DNA of 15,548 bases from VFMC01 sp037131575 (GTDB lineage Bacteria; Actinomycetota; Acidimicrobiia; Acidimicrobiales; Ilumatobacteraceae). Under the pieces are notes generated by a model. The model searched no databases. It had not been told where the DNA came from and saw nothing but the letters and a program-made list of their open reading frames with translations. The stretch covers positions 1 through 15,548 of the forward strand of contig JBAXQV010000061.1 in assembly GCA_037131575.1 (NCBI GenBank), in the 5' to 3' direction. Both the position numbers and the translations under genes were made by a program. Shown here piece by piece: positions 1-6,053 of the stretch (the stretch's first letter is position 1; each line of letters begins with the position of its first letter).

Positions 1-601
1 CGGCCAGGTTGATGAGCGCCGTCGACGCCTCGCGCAAACGGTCGCGCTGGGCAACGAGATGGTGTTCGAGTTGCTCGACATCGGCCAGCAGGAAATCGCG
101 GCGAGCGAGCAGCGACTGCACCTCACCTTCGGCCTTCAGATGTTCTTCGTCGCGCGTGCGGCGGGCCTCGATACGGGCGGCCTCGACCAACTGGGCGGCC
201 GACGCGCGCGCTGCTTCGAGCGCGGTGGCGGCTTCACCCTCGGCGCCCGAGCGAATGGTGCTGGCTTCAGCCGTGGCCGCATCGACGATCGACGATGCCT
301 GCTGCTTGGCATCGGTGATGGTGAGGTCGGCCGTGCGTTGGGCCAGCAGCAGGGTACGGCTGATGGTTTCGGTGTCGTGCGCGTTCGATGCCGTGGGCTG
401 CGCCGGCTGAACGGCCTGCTGCGCTTCTTGCAACTTCGCCATCGCAGCGCGGGCACGGGCCTCCATGGCCGCGCTCTGCTGCTGCGACGATTCGAGCGTC
501 GTTGACACCTGGCTCAGAAACTCGTGTACCTCGTTGGGGTCGAACCCCTTACGCACGATCTTGAAGGTGGCCGAAGCAACGGTCTGCGGAGTCATTTCCA
601 T
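1..601 (-). CDS. divIVA: DivIVA-domain coiled-coil protein, C-terminus beyond the window edge
   Basis: The frame runs open from ATG at 601 to the left edge, giving 200 codons without a stop. The N-terminus reads METMPQ-like, strictly MEMTPQTVAS, followed by a DivIVA membrane-binding motif at about residues 11-30 (ATFKIVRKGFDPNEVHEFLS; the family pattern is F, basic residues, G-Y/F-D, EV, FL). After that comes about 170 residues rich in Ala, Gln, Glu and Arg with heptad-like spacing, so a long coiled coil is likely. DivIVA/Wag31 proteins bind curved membrane at poles and septa and guide growth or division in Actinobacteria. Position behind ftsZ and sepF fits this. ATG at 595 (residue 3) is an alternative start. 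Neither start has a clear Shine-Dalgarno sequence. Whether this is the polar-growth protein itself or a shorter DivIVA-like paralogue cannot be told without the C-terminus. Confidence 0.88.
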   Translation of the reverse strand, partial: MEMTPQTVASATFKIVRKGFDPNEVHEFLSQVSTTLESSQQQSAAMEARARAAMAKLQEAQQAVQPAQPTASNAHDTETISRTLLLAQRTADLTITDAKQQASSIVDAATAEASTIRSGAEGEAATALEAARASAAQLVEAARIEARRTRDEEHLKAEGEVQSLLARRDFLLADVEQLEHHLVAQRDRLREASTALINLA

Positions 602-612
602 CGGCTCATGTT

Positions 613-626
613 AGGCCAAACGGCCT
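613..626 (-). other. Small hairpin between sepF and divIVA
   Basis: In the 35-base gap between sepF and the DivIVA gene, the minus strand reads AGGCC-GTTT-GGCCT, a perfect 5-bp stem with a 4-base loop. It ends 11 bases before the ATG at 601. No T-run follows, so it is not a convincing intrinsic terminator. It may be an RNA-processing or weak attenuation element, or chance. Confidence 0.3.
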
Positions 627-636
627 CGGGCGGTGC

Positions 637-1215
637 TCAGTCGGCTTGGTCGTAGCCGATGGTGGCGCGGGGCGCCGCCGGCTTCAGCAGGTACACGCCC
701 GAGGCGACCTTCTCCATCGAACCGTTGAGGGCGTAGCAGAGCCCACTGGCGAAGTCGATGAGGCGACGCGACACATCTCGGTCGGTGGCTTCCAGGTTCA
801 CGATGACCGGTTGGCCCTCTTTGAACTTGTCGGCGATCTCTTGTGCGGAGTCGAACCGGCGCGGCCTCACGGTGTGCGGTTCGGCAGGTGGCTGAGCGCC
901 GGCGCGCGCCGTGGTGCCACGGGGCGCGTTGATGGGCCGTGGCTGCACGCTGGAGTCGTCGGCGGCGGGCATCGGCCGGCGCTGCATCGGTTCGCTCTGC
1001 CCACTGGGGAACGTGGGGCGAGCCGGCACCGTGCGTACTGCCACCTCGGGCTCATACTCAGGCACAGGCCGCGGTGAACGACCCGTGGGCTCGGGCTCAC
1101 GAGGCACCCTGGGCCGCGACGGACGAGCCTCCGGCTCTGGGGGCAGGTCATAGTCATCGTAGGCATCGTCTGGACCGAGACCCAGATAATCCATTGCCTT
1201 CTTCCAGATCGACAT
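637..1215 (-). CDS. sepF: Cell division protein SepF
   Basis: The product is 192 residues. The N-terminus MSIWKKAMDYLGLG is the amphipathic membrane-anchor helix typical of SepF. Residues about 15-117 are acidic, then Pro/Arg-rich and probably disordered. Residues about 118-185 form the SepF core (PRRFDSAQEIADKFKEGQPV, then a segment through FASGLCYALNGSMEKV), which dimerises and binds the FtsZ C-terminal tail. SepF replaces FtsA as the FtsZ membrane tether in organisms like this, and no ftsA is present in the window. The gene lies 36 bases behind yggS and has its own strong ribosome binding site. The linker is long compared with Bacillus SepF but usual for Actinobacteria. The start is well supported by the anchor helix and the binding site. 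Confidence 0.96.
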   Translation of the reverse strand: MSIWKKAMDYLGLGPDDAYDDYDLPPEPEARPSRPRVPREPEPTGRSPRPVPEYEPEVAVRTVPARPTFPSGQSEPMQRRPMPAADDSSVQPRPINAPRGTTARAGAQPPAEPHTVRPRRFDSAQEIADKFKEGQPVIVNLEATDRDVSRRLIDFASGLCYALNGSMEKVASGVYLLKPAAPRATIGYDQAD

Positions 1216-1220
1216 CCTCG

Positions 1221-1226
1221 CTCCTT
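1221..1226 (-). promoter_or_regulatory. sepF ribosome binding site
   Basis: AAGGAG on the minus strand, 5 bases before the sepF ATG. It is one of the clearest Shine-Dalgarno sequences in the window and fixes the start at 1215. SepF is therefore likely translated independently of the yggS stop. Confidence 0.75.
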
Positions 1227-1251
1227 TGCGCAGGGAGGCTAGCCGATTGAT

Positions 1252-1908
1252 TCAGTCTCGGGGTGGACGAGTGCCGAAGAGCGCGCTGCCAATGCGAACC
1301 TGTGTGGCTCCTTCGGCCACCGCCACCTCGAGATCGTCGCTCATACCCATCGAGCAGACCGAGAGACCGAGTCGGTCGACCAGGCTGCGAACCATTCGAA
1401 ACCCTGGTCGGGCCTGCTCGGGGCCGCCGTCGGTAGGGCCAACGGTCATCAATCCGTCAACGATGAGCCCTGCCGCTCGGCACCGTTCCACCAGCGCCGG
1501 CACCTCTGCCACCGGGCATCCACCCTTACCGGTTTCGCTCGCCGTATCGACCTGAACCAGCACATGGGCACCCGGCGCACGTTTGGCGATCTCATCGACC
1601 AATGAGGCACGGTCGACCGAGGCGTACACCGCCACATACGGCACGAGGAGGCGCACTTTGTTGGTCTGCAACTGACCGATGAAATACACCGGAGGGAGCG
1701 GTTGGAGATCGGCGAATTTCGTCGCTACCTCCTGGGCGTAGTTCTCGCCCACTGCTGGGCAACCTGCGGCGATGGCAGCCTCGACGGCATCGAGCCCGAA
1801 GGTCTTGGTGACTGCCAACACGCTCACGCGCTCGTCGCCTCCAGCAGCGGCAATGCGCGCCCGTACCACCGCCAATCGTTCGCTCACGTCAGCCACGGTG
1901 ACACTCAT
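1252..1908 (-). CDS. yggS: PLP homeostasis protein, YggS/PROSC family
   Basis: The product is 218 residues and resembles the single-domain, alanine-racemase-fold PLP-binding proteins. The expected PLP lysine is K35 in AVTKTF. Other family motifs are GENYAQE (residues 54-60), FIGQLQTNK (77-85), the SMGMSDD phosphate-site motif, and a C-terminal VRIGSALFG. YggS proteins bind PLP without known catalysis and buffer B6 vitamers; they are common next to ftsZ and sepF in Gram-positive bacteria. The stop lies 36 bases before sepF. The start at 1908 is 4 bases past the pgeF stop, with a GGGGGAG stretch about 12 bases upstream. Length matches the family. The direct link to division is not settled for the family. 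Confidence 0.95.
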   Translation of the reverse strand: MSVTVADVSERLAVVRARIAAAGGDERVSVLAVTKTFGLDAVEAAIAAGCPAVGENYAQEVATKFADLQPLPPVYFIGQLQTNKVRLLVPYVAVYASVDRASLVDEIAKRAPGAHVLVQVDTASETGKGGCPVAEVPALVERCRAAGLIVDGLMTVGPTDGGPEQARPGFRMVRSLVDRLGLSVCSMGMSDDLEVAVAEGATQVRIGSALFGTRPPRD

Positions 1909-1916
1909 CGGCTCAT
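1905..1916 (-). other. Mini-ORF bridging pgeF and yggS
   Basis: The pgeF stop TGA overlaps an ATG (ATGA, 1916-1913). Translation from that ATG gives only Met-Ser-Arg, and its own TGA overlaps the yggS ATG as a second ATGA (1908-1905). This could hand terminating ribosomes on to yggS. It may equally be chance, because ATGA is frequent at starts in this operon. Confidence 0.25.
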
Positions 1917-2659
1917 GGCTCCCCCACGGCGCCGCTGCAGGCGCTGGTGCTGCTGGTGCTGCTGGTGCGGGTAGTGCGCCACACCGCCATCATCTGGCGT
2001 CCACGCTCGCCGCGCGTACGGTGCGAGAAATATGTATCGCCGTTGCATCCGGTGCACACCGACGCGTCGCGCAGCCCCACGCCCGCCTCAGCCAGCGCAG
2101 CCCGCACCGCAGCAGGCATGTCGAGCGCTGGTGCGCCTTCGCGCGTGCGCCCCACCACCGCCGGAGAGAACCGCGCGGCCAAACGGTTCAGGTCGTCGGG
2201 AGAGAACTCGTAGCAGCACGGATGGATACACGGACCCAATACCGCCTCCACCGGTTCATCGACGGAGGTCCGCATTGCCGCCACGCCCGCGAGCAGCACA
2301 CCCGCTTCGAGGCCACGCCACCCGGCATGCACTGCTCCGATGCGCCCACGCTCGCTCACCAATGCCACCGGAGCACAGTCACCCACCCAAATGCCCAGCA
2401 CCACATCGTCGAGGTCGGTGACCAATCCGTCGAACACAGCACCATCGCAGTCACCCGGCCGAGCCACCACCCCGATGGTCGTACCGTGCACCTCGTCGGG
2501 TTGGCTCCACGGCAGATCGACGAATTCACGCCGACGCACATCGAGCGAGTCGCGGGGCTGCTCGATGTGGAAGTCGCCATGATGACGCTGACTCCAGCGT
2601 ATGTGCACCTGGGCACCAGCCCGCGTGATGACGTGGTCCGGTACGGACCCTGCAATCAC
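1913..2659 (-). CDS. pgeF: Multicopper-oxidase-like laccase-domain protein PgeF/YfiH
   Basis: The product is 248 residues of the DUF152/YfiH family. Members are described as peptidoglycan editing factors that remove wrongly incorporated L-Ser from UDP-MurNAc, and as purine nucleoside phosphorylase or adenosine deaminase enzymes. Expected metal ligands are visible: H58 in EVHG, C95 in GDCAPV, H111 in HAGWRG. GPCIHPCCYE (142-151) and CTGCNGDTYFSHR (202-214) are also present. The core ends near GRQMMAVW (about residue 227). The last 21 residues are a Thr/Ser-rich tail from a DNA tandem repeat and look non-family. The start is GTG and overlaps the ftsZ stop as GTGA, so it is probably translationally coupled to ftsZ; I see no Shine-Dalgarno. 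Which activity dominates cannot be told from sequence. Confidence 0.94.
   Translation of the reverse strand: MIAGSVPDHVITRAGAQVHIRWSQRHHGDFHIEQPRDSLDVRRREFVDLPWSQPDEVHGTTIGVVARPGDCDGAVFDGLVTDLDDVVLGIWVGDCAPVALVSERGRIGAVHAGWRGLEAGVLLAGVAAMRTSVDEPVEAVLGPCIHPCCYEFSPDDLNRLAARFSPAVVGRTREGAPALDMPAAVRAALAEAGVGLRDASVCTGCNGDTYFSHRTRGERGRQMMAVWRTTRTSSTSSTSACSGAVGEP
1944..1970 (-). repeat. 9-base tandem repeat in the pgeF 3' end
   Basis: Three 9-base units, ctggtgctg, ctggtgctg and ctggtgcgg as read on the plus strand, lie inside the pgeF coding end. In frame they give a Thr-Ser-Ser repeat. The unit is a multiple of three, so copy-number change would alter tail length without breaking the frame. Confidence 0.8.
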
Positions 2660-3750
2660 TTCAAGAACGAGGGCACGTCGAGATCGTCGTCGTCGTCGAG
2701 CGGGCTCACCGCGTCGTCGGCGAAAAGATCTTTCAGCGGCGAGGTGGGCTTGACCTCGACCGGCTTACTGGCCGCAGCCTTGCTGCCGGTGGCACCCGAA
2801 TCCCAGCGGTCGAAACCGGCGGCGACGACGGTGACCTTCACTTCATCGCCCATCTCGTCGTCGATGACGGTACCGAAGATAATGAGCGCGTCGGCGTGAG
2901 CAACACCATGGATGATCTCCGCGGCGGCGTTCATCTCGAACAGGCCCATGCTCGACGGACCGGTGATGTTGAGCAGGATGCCGCGGGCCCCGTCGATGGC
3001 GGCTTCGAGCAACGGGCTCGAGATGGCGGCCTTGGCGGCCACCACGGCACGGTTCTCGCCGCTCGCCTGACCGATGCCCATGAGGGCCGAGCCGGCATTC
3101 GACAAGATGGCCTTCACGTCGGCGAAGTCGGTGTTGATGAGACCAGGGGTGGTGATGAGGTTGGTGATACCCGACACGCCCTGAAGGAGCACTTCATCGG
3201 CCATCTTGAACGCGTTGAGCACACTGGTCTTTTCGTTGGCCACGGTGAGCAAGCGGTCGTTCGGGATGACGATGAGGGTGTCGACCTTCTCCTTCAGTTT
3301 CTGCACACCGGCATCGGCCTGCACGGCACGACGACGACCTTCGAAGCTGAACGGGCGGGTGACCACACCGATGGTGAGTGCACCCATGCTGCGTGCGGTT
3401 TCGGCGAGTACCGGGGCTGCGCCAGTGCCGGTACCACCACCTTCACCGGCCGTGATGAACACCATGTCGGCGCCCTTGATCATCTCTTCGATCTCGTCGC
3501 GATGTGCTTCGGCGGCGGCACGGCCCACTTCGGGGTCGCTACCGGCGCCAAGGCCACGCGTGAGGTCGCGCCCGATGTCGAGTTTCACATCGGCATCGCT
3601 CATGAGCAACGCCTGAGCGTCGGTGTTGACCGCAATGAACTCGACGCCCTTCAACCCGGCATCGATCATCCGGTTGACGGCATTGACGCCGCCTCCGCCC
3701 ACGCCAATGACCTTGATCACAGCGAGATAGTTTTGTGGGGCGCCGGCCAT
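2656..3750 (-). CDS. ftsZ: Cell division GTPase FtsZ
   Basis: The product is 364 residues. FtsZ is the tubulin-like GTPase that polymerises into the cytokinetic Z ring. Visible motifs are GVGGGGVNAV (16-25), the tubulin signature GGGTGTG (104-110), RPFSFEGRRR (132-141), and the T7 synergy loop NTDFADVK (206-213) whose aspartates D208 and D211 drive GTP hydrolysis. The C-terminal domain runs to about residue 315. A short variable linker follows (about 35 residues), with five Asp in a row and the C-terminal peptide DLDVPSFLK that SepF or other partners bind. The start has a strong GGAGG site. It is the first gene after the 171-base gap behind ftsQ, so it probably has its own promoter besides read-through. 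The stop overlaps pgeF by four bases. Confidence 0.99.
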   Translation of the reverse strand: MAGAPQNYLAVIKVIGVGGGGVNAVNRMIDAGLKGVEFIAVNTDAQALLMSDADVKLDIGRDLTRGLGAGSDPEVGRAAAEAHRDEIEEMIKGADMVFITAGEGGGTGTGAAPVLAETARSMGALTIGVVTRPFSFEGRRRAVQADAGVQKLKEKVDTLIVIPNDRLLTVANEKTSVLNAFKMADEVLLQGVSGITNLITTPGLINTDFADVKAILSNAGSALMGIGQASGENRAVVAAKAAISSPLLEAAIDGARGILLNITGPSSMGLFEMNAAAEIIHGVAHADALIIFGTVIDDEMGDEVKVTVVAAGFDRWDSGATGSKAAASKPVEVKPTSPLKDLFADDAVSPLDDDDDLDVPSFLK

Positions 3751-3758
3751 CAGCAGGT

Positions 3759-3763
3759 CCTCC
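3759..3763 (-). promoter_or_regulatory. ftsZ ribosome binding site
   Basis: GGAGG on the minus strand, 8 bases before the ftsZ ATG. It is a full anti-SD match and fits high FtsZ output from a separately initiated message. Confidence 0.8.
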
Positions 3764-3809
3764 GGTTCATCGAGTTGAGTAGAGACGTTGCGAAACGCAT
3801 GACTGTCCG

Positions 3810-3840
3810 ATCGTAGTGAATGACGCGGCCGAGGTGTCGA
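3810..3840 (-). promoter_or_regulatory. Candidate ftsZ promoter
   Basis: On the minus strand TCGACA (3840-3835) and TACGAT (3815-3810) resemble sigma-70 type -35 and -10 boxes, five of six and TAnnnT matches. The spacer is 19 bases, slightly long. The -10 box lies about 60 bases before the ftsZ ATG. A GACAC pentamer (3838-3834), the core of the reported WhiA target, overlaps the -35 box. Support is weak: this is pattern matching in the only real gap of the cluster. Confidence 0.3.
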
Positions 3841-3841
3841 T

Positions 3842-3868
3842 GCATGTCAGAACACCAGTCTCGCATGT
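3842..3868. repeat. GCATGT direct repeat pair in the ftsQ-ftsZ gap
   Basis: GCATGT occurs at 3842-3847 and again at 3863-3868 on the plus strand, 21 bases apart or about two helical turns. GCATGA at 3798-3803 is a possible third, imperfect copy. The remainder of the gap holds a weak 5-bp inverted repeat CCGCC/GGCGG near 3873-3887 with no T-run. The pair could be an operator just upstream of the candidate promoter, but six-base words can recur by chance. Confidence 0.3.
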
Positions 3869-3921
3869 TGAACCGCCCGAATGGCGGAACTTCGCATCTC
3901 GAGGGTCGACAAGAATGAGAA

Positions 3922-5067
3922 TCACCCTCCGGTCACCGAGATTCCATCGCTCGACACGTCGATTCGGGTGACGCCGTCGAGGCCTTCACGCACTCGTTGC
4001 AGCAGACGTGCCAACTTGGCATCGATGCGATCGATACCGCCGAGGTGCACATCTACGTTGGGCGTGAGGTGTAGGCCGAGGTCGCCGGTGCTGGCATCGA
4101 CCGATGCCGATTCGGTGACGGTGCGGATCTCAGCGGGCAACGCCGCCACCAGTTGCGCGGCGATGGCGAACGGTTCCCCGGCGAATTCGCCAGGGTCGGT
4201 GTCGGGGCCGGGGCCGGTGAGCAGCATGTAGTCGACCGGCCGCGACTCGATGACATCGAGCACTCGGCCTTCGCGATCGATGACCCGGTATCGACCGTCG
4301 GAACCTGCGAAGGTGGCCAACGGGCGACGCTCGCGAACATCGACGAACACCGAGTTCGGGAAGTGTGTGGTCACATAGGCCCGTTCGATCCACGGGATCT
4401 TCTCGAGGTCGCGTTCGGCTGCCCGGGTGTCGAGGGTGAGCACTGCCTGGCCGCGCATCGACTGGAGCACACCGTCGAGTTGCGCTCCATAGCGGGCGGC
4501 GCTGTAGGTGGCGCCCTGCACTTCGATCTTCTTCACCGAGAACAGCGACGACGACAACAACGCCAGCGCACCCACCACCACCACGATGACACCGGCGATG
4601 GCACCCACCCAGATGAGGCGGCGACGGCTGCGTTCCTTGCGCACTGCGGCCCGTCGTTCGCGCACCCGCGGATCCATCGACCGCTTCGGTAGCGCCACAG
4701 CGTCGAACGCGCCGCTCGAATCGAGTTCATTGCCGATGACGATGGCTGGCGCCTCAGGAAAGCCATCGCCGGCACCATCGGCGAGGCCGAGCCGCTCGGC
4801 CGCCGCCACCTCGCGAGGATCGAGGCGCTCGGCGGGCGCGATGGCCTCGTCGAGGTACATCGTGTCGGGCAGTTCGGGGGCCGAGATGACGATGGTGGCC
4901 CGCGCTGGCGCCGGCGCTGAAGCTGACGTTGGTGCCGGCGCGGGTGCCGGCGCGGGTGCCGACGGACGCGGCGGACTCACGGGCGTATCGGCCGAACTGA
5001 ATGCCTGGGCCAGTTCGTCGAGTACGGCGTCGGGCACGTGCTCGTCGGGTGATGTGGGTTCGCTCAC
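3922..5067 (-). CDS. ftsQ: Cell division protein FtsQ/DivIB
   Basis: The product is 381 residues from GTG at 5067, chosen because it makes the GTGA overlap with the murB stop; an adjacent GTG at 5070 is equally possible. FtsQ is a bitopic divisome scaffold that recruits FtsL/FtsB-type partners and regulates FtsWI. Residues about 1-145 are cytoplasmic and unusual in bulk: an acidic start, an Ala-Pro run near 36-57, then an acidic stretch and a basic patch RVRERRAAVRKERSRRR. One membrane helix follows (about 152-172, IWVGAIAGVIVVVVGALALL). Next comes the POTRA domain beginning FSVKKIEVQGA, and the FtsQ core with IPWIERAYVTTHFPNSVFVDVRERRPLA split over about 222-251. The product ends with ISVTGG. 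Identity is secure; the start codon is uncertain by one residue. Confidence 0.95.
   Translation of the reverse strand: MSEPTSPDEHVPDAVLDELAQAFSSADTPVSPPRPSAPAPAPAPAPTSASAPAPARATIVISAPELPDTMYLDEAIAPAERLDPREVAAAERLGLADGAGDGFPEAPAIVIGNELDSSGAFDAVALPKRSMDPRVRERRAAVRKERSRRRLIWVGAIAGVIVVVVGALALLSSSLFSVKKIEVQGATYSAARYGAQLDGVLQSMRGQAVLTLDTRAAERDLEKIPWIERAYVTTHFPNSVFVDVRERRPLATFAGSDGRYRVIDREGRVLDVIESRPVDYMLLTGPGPDTDPGEFAGEPFAIAAQLVAALPAEIRTVTESASVDASTGDLGLHLTPNVDVHLGGIDRIDAKLARLLQRVREGLDGVTRIDVSSDGISVTGG
4931..4966 (-). repeat. 12-base tandem repeat in the FtsQ N-terminal linker
   Basis: Two perfect copies of ggtgccggcgcg (plus strand) at 4931-4942 and 4943-4954 are followed by a degenerate third unit to 4966. 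In frame they encode the Pro-Ala-Pro-Ala spacer of FtsQ. Unit length is a multiple of three, so length change would keep the frame. Confidence 0.75.
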
Positions 5068-6053
5068 CACGACACCCCGGCAGGCTGGTGGGCGGCATCG
5101 ACCGTGTGCGGCTGATCGGCAAAGCCCACCAGACGAACTTCACTGCGCAACACGAACCCGGTGTCGGCTGCCACACGCGCACGAACGGTTTCGATGACGG
5201 CGCGCACATCGTCGGCCGAGCCGCCATCGTCGGCCTGGATGAAGTTCGCGTGCTTCTCGCTCACATGCGCTGTGCCGATACGAAGTCCGCGCAAGCCGAG
5301 TTGGTCGATGAGCGCGCCGGCAGCCACTTCGCCCGGTACGGGGTTCACGAACACCGACCCGGCGTTCTGCCCACCCGGTTGGTGCTCGCGTCGCCAGCGC
5401 ACCACTTCGTCGAGTTCGGCTTCACCTGCAGCGCGGTCGCCCGGAGTCAACGCCAGACGCGCAGAGAGCACCACCTGATGGTCGGCGAGGTCGGAACCAC
5501 GAAAGCGCAGACCCAATTGTGCGGCGGCGAGTGTGGTGCCTTCGCCGCGGAGCAGGTCGAACACCTCGACGTCCACCAACGACGAAGCCATGTCGGACCC
5601 ATGACCGCCGGCGTTCATGCGCACACCGCCACCCACGGTGCCGGGTACGCCCACCGCCCACTCGAAACCGCTGAGCCCCACTGCCACCGTTCGCCGCGCC
5701 AACACCGGTAGCGCCACTGCCCCACCGGCCACCACAGAGTGGTCGGCGATGTCGATATCGGTGCACAAACCCCCCAGCGATACGGCGATACCGGCGAACC
5801 CGGTGTCGGCCACGAGGAGGTTCGAGCCACGCCCCACCACCAACACGGTGAGGCCCGACCGACGCACCGCCTCGCTGAGCGTCACGAGGTGCTCGAGCGT
5901 GGTGGGCCGCACGAAGATGGCAGCCGCACCGCCCACCCGGTAGGTCGTGAGTGGCCCCAGCGGCACATCAGCCTCGGCCAACGACCCGAGCACTTCGCGT
6001 GCGACAGCGATGGCCTGAGGCGACGACATGGTTGGCGACACCGCTGGGTTCAC
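5064..6053 (-). CDS. murB: UDP-N-acetylenolpyruvoylglucosamine reductase MurB
   Basis: The product is 329 residues from GTG at 6053, chosen because it overlaps the murC stop as GTGA; ATG at 6029 is a later alternative. MurB is the FAD- and NADPH-dependent cytoplasmic enzyme that turns UDP-GlcNAc-enolpyruvate into UDP-MurNAc. FAD-binding features are TTYRVGGAA (36-44), VVGRGSNLLV (72-81) and GVPGTVGGGVRMNAGGHG (135-152). The catalytic serine region is GSVFVNP (232-238), followed by QLGLRGLRIGTAHVSEKHAN in the C-terminal domain and a final SEVRLVG with the likely proton-relay Glu. FRGS at 184-187 stands where most relatives have YRxS. The size suggests the shorter MurB type. It sits between murC and ftsQ, overlapping both, as in many actinobacterial clusters. 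Confidence 0.96.
   Translation of the reverse strand: MNPAVSPTMSSPQAIAVAREVLGSLAEADVPLGPLTTYRVGGAAAIFVRPTTLEHLVTLSEAVRRSGLTVLVVGRGSNLLVADTGFAGIAVSLGGLCTDIDIADHSVVAGGAVALPVLARRTVAVGLSGFEWAVGVPGTVGGGVRMNAGGHGSDMASSLVDVEVFDLLRGEGTTLAAAQLGLRFRGSDLADHQVVLSARLALTPGDRAAGEAELDEVVRWRREHQPGGQNAGSVFVNPVPGEVAAGALIDQLGLRGLRIGTAHVSEKHANFIQADDGGSADDVRAVIETVRARVAADTGFVLRSEVRLVGFADQPHTVDAAHQPAGVSW

Noticed and set aside
1772..2899. Open frame of 375 codons on the plus strand opposite pgeF and ftsZ
   Set aside because: It crosses three minus-strand genes with clear motifs, and its composition is shadow-like with long Ser/His/Arg stretches.
3873..3887. CCGCC/GGCGG inverted repeat as a terminator behind ftsQ
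   Set aside because: The stem has only 5 bp and no T-run follows on the minus strand, so intrinsic termination is not supported.
3847..3897. Possible 16-residue leader peptide in the ftsQ-ftsZ gap
   Set aside because: It has an ATG and stop on the minus strand but no Shine-Dalgarno, no regulatory codon run and no clear attenuator hairpin after it.
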